From the NCBI GenBank assembly GCA_021819345.1, contig JAKARG010000073.1, positions 1-10,521 on the forward strand: a stretch of 10,521 nt of DNA, in the 5' to 3' direction. This DNA is from Actinomycetes bacterium (GTDB lineage: Bacteria > Actinomycetota > Acidimicrobiia > Acidimicrobiales > Palsa-688). The translations under genes and the position numbers were made by a program. This document shows, piece after piece, positions 1 through 9,822 of this stretch (position 1 is its first letter; every line of letters starts with the position of its first letter). The notes beneath the pieces were generated by a model, which did no database searches, was not told the origin of the DNA, and saw only the letters and a program-made list of their open reading frames with translations.

Positions 1-287
1 CCGATCTCACCGATCGCCTCGAGCAGCCCAGAGCGTTGGAGCACGTCCGAGACGGTCAGGGGGTCTGCCGGCTCTCCCTGAGCGTACAGCGCCGTGATCG
101 CCTCGTAGATGTGCCCGTGCGCCGGCTTGTAGAAGTCCTCCGCTGAGCAGGACTCCACCGCCGCGGCGATCGCGTCCTTGGACAGGAGCATCGCACCGAG
201 CAGCGACTTCTCGGCGTTCAGGTTGTGCGGCGGCACGCGCCCGAGCCCAGGGCTGCGACGACGAGCATCTTCTATCGACTGGACCAT
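1..287 (-). CDS. dnaB: Replicative DNA helicase DnaB, N-terminal part (cut by left edge)
   Basis: The minus strand encodes 95 complete codons from ATG at 287 down to the window edge, with no stop. A TGA lies in frame four codons upstream of the ATG, so this is the first possible start. Residues 18-24 read RVPPHNL, followed by NAEKSLLGAML, the hallmark opening of DnaB helicases. Later stretches (DFYKPAHGHIYEAI, then DPLTVSDVL) also fit the all-helical N-terminal domain that packs the hexamer and contacts primase DnaG. The RecA-like ATPase domain lies outside the window. DnaB is the ring helicase that unwinds DNA at the fork. It is transcribed away from dnaA, with the putative origin between them. 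No clear Shine-Dalgarno sequence precedes the ATG. Only the N-terminal domain is visible, but the motif match is strong. Confidence 0.93.
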   Translation of the reverse strand, partial: MVQSIEDARRRSPGLGRVPPHNLNAEKSLLGAMLLSKDAIAAAVESCSAEDFYKPAHGHIYEAITALYAQGEPADPLTVSDVLQRSGLLEAIGEI

Positions 288-372
288 GGCAGTGGCTCAC
301 CCTTGTCGGTGGAGTCGGTGGATCACCAGCGGGAAAATCCTGTTGATCGACCGCCTCCAGTGGTGGAGCAGC

Positions 373-402
373 TGTGGACCAACACCTTGGAGCTGTGGAC
401 GG
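373..402 (-). promoter_or_regulatory. Pair of DnaA-box-like sites, 21 bases apart
   Basis: TGTGGACCA at 373-381 and TGTGGACGG at 394-402 read on the minus strand as TGGTCCACA and CCGTCCACA. Both keep the TCCACA core of the DnaA box (TTATCCACA, or TTGTCCACA in GC-rich actinobacteria) and differ only in the first three bases. They lie in the same orientation, 21 bases (two helical turns) apart, so bound DnaA molecules would sit on the same face of the helix. Confidence 0.5.
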
Positions 403-582
403 GCCTTCGTACCGGCTTCGGTCCTCGCCACCCCCAGGGCTCCAGCTGCTCAGAGGCTCACGGTGGGGCAAGGTTCCCGCCACCCCGGAGCTTAGCGAAC
501 AGGTGTTCGTATGCCCTGCACCCTCCCCACCCGACCAGAGCCCTTCGCAGGCTGCTCGGGGGGTCCACGGGGGCGGGCAGGC

Positions 583-602
583 AGCTACGGTGCTACCGTG
601 CT
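583..602. repeat. Near-perfect inverted repeat in the dnaA upstream region
   Basis: ACGGT (587-591) and ACCGT (595-599) form a perfect 5-bp inverted repeat around GCT. The arms extend to AGC (583-585) and GCT (600-602) if one T (586) bulges out. The same stretch also reads as repeated GCTAC units. It could be an operator or a small hairpin in a dnaA leader. It has no T-run, so it is not an intrinsic terminator. No protein can be assigned to it. Confidence 0.35.
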
Positions 603-696
603 CCGCTTGCGCCCGGATGAGCCGACGAGCGCAGAGGACGGCACCTTCCCCGCTCCAGAGGGGCCGGGTGGACACCGGGCCCCTGCCGGTCCGCCG

Positions 697-729
697 TTCT
701 CCACAACATGTGGACCGTCCTGTGGACGA
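697..729. promoter_or_regulatory. Cluster of three DnaA-box-like sites just upstream of dnaA
   Basis: TTCTCCACA (697-705, + strand) differs from TTATCCACA at one base. It faces TGTGGACCG (709-717, minus strand), so TCCACA and TGTGGA form a perfect inverted pair around ACA. A third site, TGTGGACGA (721-729, minus strand), follows exactly 12 bases after the second in the same orientation. The cluster ends 23 bases before the dnaA GTG. It could nucleate an origin complex and also let DnaA repress its own gene, as is known for dnaA in other bacteria. Binding itself is inferred. Confidence 0.6.
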
Positions 730-735
730 ACTGGT

Positions 736-740
736 GGAGG
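736..740 (+). promoter_or_regulatory. Ribosome-binding site of dnaA (long spacing)
   Basis: GGAGG lies 12 bases before the GTG start of dnaA, longer than the usual 5-9. A weaker AGG at 748-750 is too close to the start to act as a normal site. An in-frame TAG at 747-749 rules out any earlier start, so the spacing is a real property of the gene if GGAGG is used. It may make dnaA translation weak. Confidence 0.4.
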
Positions 741-752
741 CGACAGTAGGAC

Positions 753-2270
753 GTGAGCACCGCCCGGAGGTTGTGGACCAGCTGCACCCAGCAGCTCCGT
801 AGCCAGGTGACCGACGGCACCTGGCAACCCTGGTTCGCCGGTATCCAACCGCTGGACCTCGACAGCGACGTGTTGTACCTCGGCGTGCCGAGCGCGGTAG
901 TGCGGACCCGGCTGGAGGAGCGATACCTACCCCTCATCGAGAGCGCTGCCTCCGACGCCGCCGGTCGTCCGGTACGGGTCGAGCTCCGGGTGGACGCCAC
1001 CCCCGAGGGCGACCGGCAACCCACCCACCAGACCAACTCCGACGACAGCAGCGTCGGCCGCATCTCGATGCCCGGGAGGGGCACCGGCGACGACCTCGCC
1101 GAGCCGTCGGCTCCGGACGCCCGCCCGGTTCCCCCTGGTCCGCACCCACCGAGCGCCGATCCCCCCACCACCTCCGATCGGGCGCACCCGTCCCCGTCGG
1201 CAGGCCCGCTCGGTCCCCGGGAACCACCCAGAGGCGCCGCCGAGATGCCTTCGCTCAACCCCAGGTACGTCTTCGACGCCTTCGTCATCGGCGCGTCCAA
1301 CCGCTTCGCCCATGCAGCTGCACAACGGGTTGCGGAGATGCCCGCTGCATCCTACAACCCCCTCTTCATATATGGGGACTCCGGTCTCGGAAAGACCCAC
1401 CTCCTTCACGCCATCGGTCACTACGTGATCGAGAACTTCAACGGACGCAGGGTGCGCTACGTGTCCACGGAGACCTTCCTGAACGATTTCATCGAAGCCA
1501 TCCGCAACAGCTCCCAGGCGAGCTTCAAGCGCCGCTACCGGGACTGCGACGTCCTGCTGGTCGACGACATCCAGTTCATGGAGAACAAAGAGGGTCTGCA
1601 GGAAGAGTTCTTCCATACCTTCAACACCCTCTACGAGGGTTCTCGCCAGATCGTGCTGTCCTCCGACCGCCCCCCTCGCTCCATCGCCACGCTCGAGGAC
1701 CGCCTGCGCAGCCGCTTCGAGTGGGGTCTGATCACCGATGTCCAGCCGCCCGAGCTCGAGACCCGCCTGGCGATCTTGCGCAAGAAGGCCGAGGGTGAGC
1801 GCACGCCGGTGCCCGACGAGGTTCTCGAGCTGATTGCCACCAACGTACGCGACAACATCCGAGAGCTCGAGGGAGCCTTGACCAGAGTCGCTGCCTTCGC
1901 AAGCCTCAATCGCGAGACGCTCACCCGGGAGACCGCCGAGCGAGTCCTCGCAGACATCCTGGACGCCGGGCGCCCACGCCAGCTCACTCCGTCCATGATC
2001 CTCTTGGCGGTGTCCGAGGAGTTCGGCTTCAGCGTCGAGGACCTGATCGGCCCGAAGCGACAGCGCCCGCTCGTTCGCGCCCGCCAGATCGGCATGTACC
2101 TCTGTCGAGACCTCACGGAGTACAGCTACCCGGCGATCGGTCGTGAGTTCGGGGGCAGAGACCACACCACGGTCATCCATGCAGTCGAGAAGATCACGAG
2201 CTTCATGAAAGAAGACCGGCAGACATATGACCAGGTCACCGGGCTCCTGGCATCACTGAGAGGCTCGTGA
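753..2270 (+). CDS. dnaA: Chromosomal replication initiator protein DnaA
   Basis: This 505-residue AAA+ ATPase binds DnaA boxes, melts the origin and recruits the helicase. Domain I (about residues 5-80) has the typical RLW...W..WF start. Domain II (about 82-165) is a proline-rich, low-complexity linker. Domain III (about 168-400) carries Walker A GDSGLGKT (208-215), Walker B LLVDDIQF (268-275), sensor I LSSDRPP (302-308), the RLRSRFEWG box with the arginine finger (about 316-325) and sensor [10 protein letters not shown] (369-376). Domain IV has the basic helix region [12 protein letters not shown] and the DNA-binding signature DHTTVIHA (470-477). The start is GTG at 753, because an in-frame TAG lies only two codons upstream. 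A DnaA-box-like site overlaps codons 7-10. All key residues are intact. Confidence 0.98.
   Translation: MSTARRLWTSCTQQLRSQVTDGTWQPWFAGIQPLDLDSDVLYLGVPSAVVRTRLEERYLPLIESAASDAAGRPVRVELRVDATPEGDRQPTHQTNSDDSSVGRISMPGRGTGDDLAEPSAPDARPVPPGPHPPSADPPTTSDRAHPSPSAGPLGPREPPRGAAEMPSLNPRYVFDAFVIGASNRFAHAAAQRVAEMPAASYNPLFIYGDSGLGKTHLLHAIGHYVIENFNGRRVRYVSTETFLNDFIEAIRNSSQASFKRRYRDCDVLLVDDIQFMENKEGLQEEFFHTFNTLYEGSRQIVLSSDRPPRSIATLEDRLRSRFEWGLITDVQPPELETRLAILRKKAEGERTPVPDEVLELIATNVRDNIRELEGALTRVAAFASLNRETLTRETAERVLADILDAGRPRQLTPSMILLAVSEEFGFSVEDLIGPKRQRPLVRARQIGMYLCRDLTEYSYPAIGREFGGRDHTTVIHAVEKITSFMKEDRQTYDQVTGLLASLRGS
772..780 (-). promoter_or_regulatory. DnaA-box-like site inside the start of dnaA
   Basis: TGTGGACCA reads on the minus strand as TGGTCCACA, identical to the site at 373-381. 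It overlaps codons 7-10 of dnaA. The Trp and Thr codons it uses belong to the conserved domain I start, so coding constraint alone could explain it. Its identity to an intergenic box and its position in line with the upstream cluster make it a plausible extra site. Confidence 0.35.
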
Positions 2271-2454
2271 ATGACAACAGAACGGACACCGATCCGGTGG
2301 ACGACTGCGAGGAGGGCTTGTGTCGGGAAGATGTCATTCCCGGGGGTAAGCCGAGCGCTACCCACAGACCCCGGGTGCTGCGACTGGCCCCCTGTGGGCG
2401 GCTGGGGAGCGACCGGTGTGCCGCAGAACCGTCCTGATCAGCCCTTCGACCCAG

Positions 2455-2463
2455 TTGTCCACA
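2455..2463 (+). promoter_or_regulatory. Perfect DnaA box TTGTCCACA
   Basis: This matches the actinobacterial DnaA-box consensus exactly, and I found no other exact match in the window. A second TCCACA core starts 7 bases further on (2465-2470) in the same orientation, and a near match, TTGTCCACT, lies at 2569-2577 inside dnaN. The site is 66 bases upstream of the dnaN start. Confidence 0.65.
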
Positions 2464-2517
2464 CTCCACAGGGCCTACAGCCCCTGCTTGGATCTATCTC
2501 TCCAGAAGAGCAGAACT

Positions 2518-2522
2518 AGGAG
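2518..2522 (+). promoter_or_regulatory. Ribosome-binding site of dnaN
   Basis: AGGAG stands 7 bases before ATG at 2530, a strong and ideally spaced Shine-Dalgarno sequence. It decides the start: the frame is open back to a GTG at 2416, but that would add 38 residues unlike any clamp N-terminus. Confidence 0.85.
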
Positions 2523-2529
2523 CACCGAG

Positions 2530-3627
2530 ATGAAGCTGCGCTGCGAACGCGACGTCCTGGTCGACGTCTTGTCCACTGCCGGGCGAGCCGCGGCCGGGCG
2601 CGGGGGCTCGCTGGCGGTGCTCTCGGGTGTTCGGCTGGAGACCAGTGGACCCTCCCTCGTAGCTACCGGTACCGACCTCGACCTGACCATCAGCGCAGAG
2701 ACCTCCGTCACGGGGCTGCACGACGGCGTGGCGGTGGCACCCGGGCGCCTGATGACCGACATCGTCCGGGCGTTGGATCCCGGGGCGGTGACCGTCGAAG
2801 CCGACGACGAGGAGCTGAGGATCACCTCCGGGCGGTCGGTCTTCAGCGTGAGGTCCTATCCGGCCGCTGACTTCCCCCGTTTCCCTGTGGCGACCGGTGA
2901 AGCGGTGGCGATCCCGACGCAGGCCTTCTCCGAGTCCCTCAGGCAGGTGGTCCGTGCTGCGTCGAGCGAGGACTCGCGGCCGATCCTCACCGGCGTGCTG
3001 ATGGCTGCCGAGGAGGGCGGGGTCCGCCTGGTTGCGACCGACTCCTACCGCCTTGCCGTGCGCGACCTGTCCGGCGTCGGGATCCTCGCGCCCGACCAGA
3101 GGGTCCTCGTTCCCTCCCGCGCCCTCCAAGAGCTGGGCCGGCTCCTCCCCGCGGCCGGGGAGGTGACCATGCGCCTCGGAGCCCATGACGCCACCTTCGC
3201 CACTGGAGCGGTGACCCTCACCACCCGCTTGATCGAAGGAGAGTTCCCCAACTATCGCCAGCTCATTCCGCCCAGCCATCCGAACCGGTTGATGGTCGGA
3301 CGAGAGGCGCTGCTCGAGGCCGTGAGGCGGGTGAAGCTGCTGGCCCGTGACCAGGTGACCCCCGTGAGGATCGCCCTCGCCCCGGAGGGCATTCAGCTGT
3401 CGGTGCTCACCCCGGACTGGGGCGAGGCCAGCGAAGACGTGGATGCGAACTACGAGGGGGCCGAGATGACGGTCGCTTTCAACCCGGCCTATCTCATCGA
3501 CGGCCTGGAAGTCGTCCCAGGAGAGGAGGTGGTGCTCTCCACCATCGACGCACTGAAACCCGCCATCTTGAGGTCGGTCGAGGGAGGGGACTTCCTCTAC
3601 CTGCTCATGCCGGTCCGGGTCTCCTAG
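2530..3627 (+). CDS. dnaN: DNA polymerase III subunit beta (sliding clamp)
   Basis: This 365-residue protein has the normal length for the beta clamp, the dimeric ring that tethers DNA polymerase III and other partners to DNA. It begins MKLRCERDVL and shows the conserved ATDSYRLAVR (169-178, compare the family pattern VATDGHRLA), EGEFPNYRQLIP (236-247), FNPAYLIDGL (317-326) and a C-terminal LMPVR (359-363). These correspond to the three clamp domains and to the C-terminal strand of the peptide-binding pocket. The start follows a strong ribosome-binding site. The stop lies 7 bases before the recF start, so the two genes are probably co-transcribed. Nothing is missing. Confidence 0.97.
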   Translation: MKLRCERDVLVDVLSTAGRAAAGRGGSLAVLSGVRLETSGPSLVATGTDLDLTISAETSVTGLHDGVAVAPGRLMTDIVRALDPGAVTVEADDEELRITSGRSVFSVRSYPAADFPRFPVATGEAVAIPTQAFSESLRQVVRAASSEDSRPILTGVLMAAEEGGVRLVATDSYRLAVRDLSGVGILAPDQRVLVPSRALQELGRLLPAAGEVTMRLGAHDATFATGAVTLTTRLIEGEFPNYRQLIPPSHPNRLMVGREALLEAVRRVKLLARDQVTPVRIALAPEGIQLSVLTPDWGEASEDVDANYEGAEMTVAFNPAYLIDGLEVVPGEEVVLSTIDALKPAILRSVEGGDFLYLLMPVRVS

Positions 3628-3634
3628 CCCGTCG

Positions 3635-4716
3635 GTGCAGCTCGCCCACCTCTGGTTGGTGGACTTCCGCAACTATGCCCTTGGTGAGCTGGCTCCCCCC
3701 AACGGCCTGACGGTCGTCGTCGGGTCCAATGGCGAGGGGAAGACCAACCTCCTCGAGGCGATCGGCTACCTCGCGACGCTTCGCTCCTTCCGGGGGGCAC
3801 CCGGAGATGCCTTGGTGAGAGAGGGCGCCCCGTTCGCCGTTGTCCGGGCGGAGGTCCGACGGGAAGGGAGAGCCGTGCTCGTCGAAGCCGAGCTCCGTCG
3901 GATCGGTCGCGACCGGGTGCAGCTCAACGGGCGGCCCCTCAGGCGTGCACGGGACCTGCTCGGAGCCCTACAGGTGACGGTGTTCTCCCCCGACGACCTG
4001 GAGCTGGTGAAGGGTGGACCTTCCGGCCGTCGCCGCTACCTGGACGACCTGCTGGTTGCCCTCCATCCCCGCCACGACCTGACCCAGACCGAGCTCGATC
4101 GGGTGCTCCGACAGCGCAACGCACTCCTGCGCAGCGCAAGGGGTCGGGCCACCCCCGACGTGCTCTCCACCCTCGACGTTTGGGATGTCGAGCTCGCATC
4201 TGCCGGCGAGGCCCTGGTGCGTGCCCGCCGAGGCCTCACCGCCGCTCTGGAGCCCATAGTTTCCCAGGCGTACCGTCGGCTTGCCGAAGGCTCGCAGGCG
4301 GGGGGTGCTGGCGTCGGGCTCGAGTACGTGACCAGCTGGGAAGGCCGGCTCGCCGACGCGCTGCGGGCTGCTCGGGCGGAGGACCTGCGCCGCGGCCTGA
4401 GCACGGTCGGGCCGCATCGCGACGACCTCGTCTCCCGGATCGGGGGGATGCCGTCGCGCACCCACGCCTCACAGGGCGAGCAGCGTTCGTTGGCCCTGTC
4501 CCTGCGCCTCGGGGGCCACGAGCTGGTGACCGAGCGGATAGGATCGTCTCCGGTCCTGTTGCTCGACGACGTGTTCTCCGAGCTCGATCCCGGACGGAGC
4601 TCGGCCCTGTTACAAGCTCTCCCCCTGGGACAGACCTTGCTCAGCACCACAACCGAGGCTCCGCCCGGCTCGACCCCCGATCTCGTGGTGCGTGTCGACA
4701 GAGGCAGGCTCTTGCT

Positions 4717-4720
<4 letters not shown>
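3635..4720 (+). CDS. recF: DNA replication and repair protein RecF
   Basis: This 361-residue SMC-like ATPase binds gapped DNA and, with RecO and RecR, helps load RecA at stalled or damaged forks. Residues 1-14 (MQLAHLWLVDFRNY) are a typical RecF start. Walker A is GSNGEGKT (30-37), followed by the LRSFRG motif (49-54) seen in this family. The ABC-type signature is SQGEQRS (279-285), preceded by GPHRDD (259-264), and Walker B is VLLLDDVFSELD (307-318). The GTG start lies 7 bases after dnaN with no obvious Shine-Dalgarno sequence, which suggests translational coupling to dnaN. Its last codons overlap the next gene by 4 bases (GTGA). The gene is intact. Confidence 0.97.
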
Positions 4721-7127
<2,407 letters not shown>

Positions 7128-7139
7128 GCGGACCGCCCC

Positions 7140-9620
7140 ATGAGCGACGCTGCACCCCCTCCTCCACCCATCGATCCCCCCGGAGCCGCCGGCTCCCCGG
7201 GTGGTATCGAGCCGGTAGAGATCCAAGACGAGATGGAGCGCTCGTTTCTCGAGTACGCCATGTCGGTCATCGTCAGCCGTGCCCTTCCCGACGCGCGAGA
7301 CGGGCTGAAACCGGTCCATCGACGGATCCTGTTCGACATGTACCTGCAGGGTTACCGGCCGGACCGGCTGCACGTGAAGTGCGCCAAGGTGACCGGCGAC
7401 ACCATGAGCCGCTTCCATCCCCACGGGGGGCCGGCGATCTATGAGGCCCTGGTCCGCATGGCGCAGCCGTTCAGCCTCCGTCACCCGCTGATCGACTTCC
7501 ACGGCAACTACGGCTCCCAGGACTATCCGCCGGCCGCCGAGCGCTACACCGAGTGCCGGTTGTCACGCCTGGCCATGCAGATGGTCGAGGGGCTCGACGA
7601 GGACACCGTCGACATGGGGCGGAACTACACCAACGAAGAGGACGTCCCGGAGGTCCTCCCGTCCCGGTTCCCCAACCTGCTCGTGAACGGCAGTCAAGGG
7701 ATCGCAGTCGGGATGGCTACCAACATCCCGCCCCACAACCTCGGCGAGGTGATCGACGCCACCACGTTCCTGCTCGACAACCCGCAGGCGACGGTGGAGC
7801 AGCTGATGCAGTACGTGAAGGGACCCGATTTCCCGACCGGGGGTTACATCCTCGGGCGTTCCGGGATCCAAGACGCGTACCGGACCGGGCGCGGATCGAT
7901 CAAGCTGCGCGCAAGAGCAGAGATCGTCGCAGGCCGGCAGGGAGACCAGATAGTCGTCACCGAGCTTCCCTACCAGGTGAGCCCGAAGGCGCTCCAGGAG
8001 CGCATCGCCGAGCTGGCCAACAACCACGAGATCGAGGGCATCCGCGACGTCCAGGACCACTCGGCGGGCGACGAGACCCGTATCGTCCTGCCGCTCAAGC
8101 GCGATGCGAACGCCAACGTCGTACTGAACAACCTCTACAAGCTGACCCCACTGCAGACGAGCTTCGGGGTCAACATGGTCGCCCTGGTCGACGGCGTGCC
8201 CCGCACGCTCAACCTCGAGCAAGCCCTCCAGTCCTATGTGGCCCACCAGATCGACGTCATCCGCCGGCGATCCGAGCACCGCCTCGCCAAGGCTCGTCGC
8301 GACCTCGAGATCAACGAGGGCTACCTCAAGGCCCTCGACCTGATCGATGCGATCGTCGCCCTCATCCGCGCCTCGGAGGACCGGGCTGCCGCCCGCGAGG
8401 GGCTGATGGCGGACCCGTTCGGCTTCACCGAGCTGCAGGCCGAGCACATCTTGGACATGACCCTCGCCCGCCTCACCCGCCTCGGTCGGACCCAGATCGA
8501 GGCTCGGATCGCCGAGCTCAGGGCGCTGGTCGCCGAGCTCGAGGGGATCCTCGCCGACGAGGGGGTGTTGCGCGGCGTGATCAAGTCGGAGCTCGGGGCG
8601 ATCCGCGAAGAGTTCGCCTCCGAGCGCGTCGCCGAGATCACCTTCGACCCCGGCGACATGGGGGCCGAGGACCTGATCGACGACGAGGAGCTGGTGGTCA
8701 CGATGACCCGGGCCGGCTACGTGAAGGCCGTGCCCGCCTCCGCGTTCAGGACCCAGGGTAGGGGAGGGAGGGGGGTCGCCGGGACCCGGCTGCGGGAGGA
8801 AGATCTCGTCACCCGGGTGATCCACACGAGCTCTCATGCTCACTTGCTCTTCTTCTCGAATTTCGGCAAGGTTTACCGACTGCGGGCCTACGAGGTGCCG
8901 GTGAAGGAACGCACCGCAAAGGGAACGGCCATAGTGAACCTGCTCCCGCTCGCTCCTGGTGAGCACGTCCAGACCCTGGTGGACACCCGCGAGTTCCCCT
9001 CCGACCGGTACCTGCTGTTCACCACGAAGTCGGGCCAGGTCAAGAAGACGACTTTCTCCGAGTACGACAAGTCCCGACGGGACGGCTTCATTGCGATCAG
9101 CTTGCGCGAGGGCGACGAGCTGGTTGGTGTGATCGTGACCGGTGGCTCCGACGACATATTCATGGTCACCGCCGGCGGGATGGCGATCCGCTTCGCCGAG
9201 GCAGATGTGCGGCCGATGGGTCGGGACGCCGGGGGGGTCCGGGGTATGAGCCTGCGCGAGGGAGACGAGGTGGTCTCCGTCGACATCGCTCGTGACGACA
9301 CGAGCATCCTGCTCGCCACCGACGCCGGGTACGGCAAGCGCACCCAGCTGCACCACTTCAACCGCCAAGGGCGGGGTGGGCTGGGCGTCAGAGGCATCCG
9401 CCTCACCGCTCAGCGGGGTCGGGTGGTGGCAGCGTTCATGGTCGGCCTCGACGACGAGATCCTCGTGATCTCCTCTGGGGGGGTCACGGTGCGGATGCCC
9501 GTGCGGGAGATCTCGAGCCAGGGGCGCGACGCCACCGGGGTGCGCCTGGTGAGCCTCGACGCCGGCCAACTGGTCGCCTCGGTCGCCCCCGTCCTGGCTG
9601 TCGACGACAGCGATACCTGA
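7140..9620 (+). CDS. gyrA: DNA gyrase subunit A
   Basis: This 826-residue subunit breaks and rejoins DNA. After a proline-rich start (5-25), the breakage-reunion domain opens with [26 protein letters not shown] (split over 37-62). The active site is R135-Y136 in AAERYTE, and the IPPHN motif lies at 196-200. The coiled-coil/gate region covers about 365-495. The C-terminal domain (about 510-815) is a beta-pinwheel with repeated GR.a.GV-type turns. The GyrA box reads QGRGGRG (539-545) instead of Q(R/K)RGG(K/R)G, and a related QGRGGLG occurs at 743-749. The quinolone pocket is unusual: after HPHG (93-96) come G97, P98, A99, I100, Y101, E102, where E. coli has D82, S83, A84, V85, Y86, D87. The ATG is 12 bases after gyrB, with only a weak ribosome-binding site. 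ParC is an alternative label, but the pairing and box favour GyrA. Confidence 0.95.
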   Translation: MSDAAPPPPPIDPPGAAGSPGGIEPVEIQDEMERSFLEYAMSVIVSRALPDARDGLKPVHRRILFDMYLQGYRPDRLHVKCAKVTGDTMSRFHPHGGPAIYEALVRMAQPFSLRHPLIDFHGNYGSQDYPPAAERYTECRLSRLAMQMVEGLDEDTVDMGRNYTNEEDVPEVLPSRFPNLLVNGSQGIAVGMATNIPPHNLGEVIDATTFLLDNPQATVEQLMQYVKGPDFPTGGYILGRSGIQDAYRTGRGSIKLRARAEIVAGRQGDQIVVTELPYQVSPKALQERIAELANNHEIEGIRDVQDHSAGDETRIVLPLKRDANANVVLNNLYKLTPLQTSFGVNMVALVDGVPRTLNLEQALQSYVAHQIDVIRRRSEHRLAKARRDLEINEGYLKALDLIDAIVALIRASEDRAAAREGLMADPFGFTELQAEHILDMTLARLTRLGRTQIEARIAELRALVAELEGILADEGVLRGVIKSELGAIREEFASERVAEITFDPGDMGAEDLIDDEELVVTMTRAGYVKAVPASAFRTQGRGGRGVAGTRLREEDLVTRVIHTSSHAHLLFFSNFGKVYRLRAYEVPVKERTAKGTAIVNLLPLAPGEHVQTLVDTREFPSDRYLLFTTKSGQVKKTTFSEYDKSRRDGFIAISLREGDELVGVIVTGGSDDIFMVTAGGMAIRFAEADVRPMGRDAGGVRGMSLREGDEVVSVDIARDDTSILLATDAGYGKRTQLHHFNRQGRGGLGVRGIRLTAQRGRVVAAFMVGLDDEILVISSGGVTVRMPVREISSQGRDATGVRLVSLDAGQLVASVAPVLAVDDSDT

Positions 9621-9822
9621 GTCCCGGGGCGAGCGTCGCGAGGGTCACCGATCCTTTCACGAGCGACCAGGTCGGGCCCCCGCGAGGGCTGTCGGTGGGG
9701 ATGCCAGCAGCACTTGCCCCGGTGACGCCGCTCGCCGGTCGGGGATCGCCGCCGGGTGGTGACCTCGCCCCTGGCGGCTGCCGGGAGCCCGCTACCGGTG
9801 AGCCGGTCGGTAACCTCGGGCG
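9621..9822. other. gyrA-amidotransferase spacer
   Basis: This 202-base GC-rich gap has no gene and no tRNA that I can recognise. tRNA-Ile/tRNA-Ala and a DUF3566 gene often follow gyrA in other actinobacteria but are not seen here. A perfect small hairpin, ACCGG-TGAG-CCGGT (9794-9807), lies 15 bases before the next gene. It has no T-run, so it is at most a leader structure or operator. I cannot point to a terminator or promoter. Confidence 0.4.

Larger units (their letters stand above)
288..752. other. Intergenic region between dnaB and dnaA: candidate oriC and divergent promoter region
   Basis: This 465-base gap has no convincing gene. The short frames that cross it resemble no known protein and have arginine/proline/serine-rich, shadow-like composition. 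It carries five TCCACA-core DnaA-box-like 9-mers (373-381, 394-402, 697-705, 709-717, 721-729) plus a sixth just inside dnaA, and a near-perfect dyad at 583-602. It separates two divergent replication genes, as expected of a bidirectional origin, and must also hold the dnaB and dnaA promoters. I could not place -35/-10 boxes convincingly. There is no strongly AT-rich unwinding element. The richest short patch is 331-350, with 11 A/T in 20. The origin call is an inference from box clustering and context. Confidence 0.6.
2271..2529. other. dnaA-dnaN spacer: second candidate origin segment
   Basis: This 259-base gap holds no convincing gene. It contains a perfect TTGTCCACA (2455-2463), a second TCCACA core at 2465-2470, and weaker 2-mismatch sites such as CTACCCACA (2358-2366) and TGTGGGCGG (2393-2401). 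The last 35 bases before the dnaN ribosome-binding site (2486-2520) are about half A/T (18 of 35), the most AT-rich stretch of this spacer that I noted. In Mycobacterium and Streptomyces oriC lies between dnaA and dnaN, so this spacer may be the origin or one half of a split origin. It must also carry any dnaN promoter, which I could not place. Confidence 0.5.

Noticed and set aside
7..675. Minus-strand frame of 222 codons covering the dnaB and origin region
   Set aside because: The true dnaB N-terminus lies in a different minus-strand frame with clear RVPPHNL and helical-domain motifs; this frame has none.
374..802. Small + strand frames across the dnaB-dnaA gap
   Set aside because: Composition is arginine/proline/serine rich, there are no good ribosome-binding sites or motifs, and they overlap the DnaA-box cluster and the dnaA start.
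927..2180. A 417-codon minus-strand frame opposite dnaA, and a similar one at 2494-3672 opposite dnaN
   Set aside because: Both are antisense to genes with complete family motifs and show only shadow-like composition.
2471..2500. DnaA-trio unwinding motif after the perfect DnaA box
   Set aside because: The bases following the box do not show repeated TAG-like triplets.
2416..2529. 38-residue N-terminal extension of DnaN
   Set aside because: The strong AGGAG at 2518-2522 and the family-typical MKLRCERDVL start both point to 2530.
4180..4716. Upstream extension of the DUF721 frame inside recF
   Set aside because: It would overlap recF for over 530 bases with arginine-rich shadow sequence; the GTGA overlap at 4717 is a far better start.
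7563..9569. A 668-codon open frame on the minus strand opposite gyrA
   Set aside because: Same reason: a frame kept open by the GC-rich third positions of gyrA, with no motifs of its own.
9676..9689. GCCC-CCGCGA-GGGC hairpin after gyrA as a terminator
   Set aside because: The stem is only 4 bp and no T-run follows; it is expected by chance in sequence this GC-rich.
9621..9822. tRNA genes or a DUF3566 gene after gyrA, as in other actinobacteria
   Set aside because: No cloverleaf-type sequence or plausible reading frame is present in the gap.
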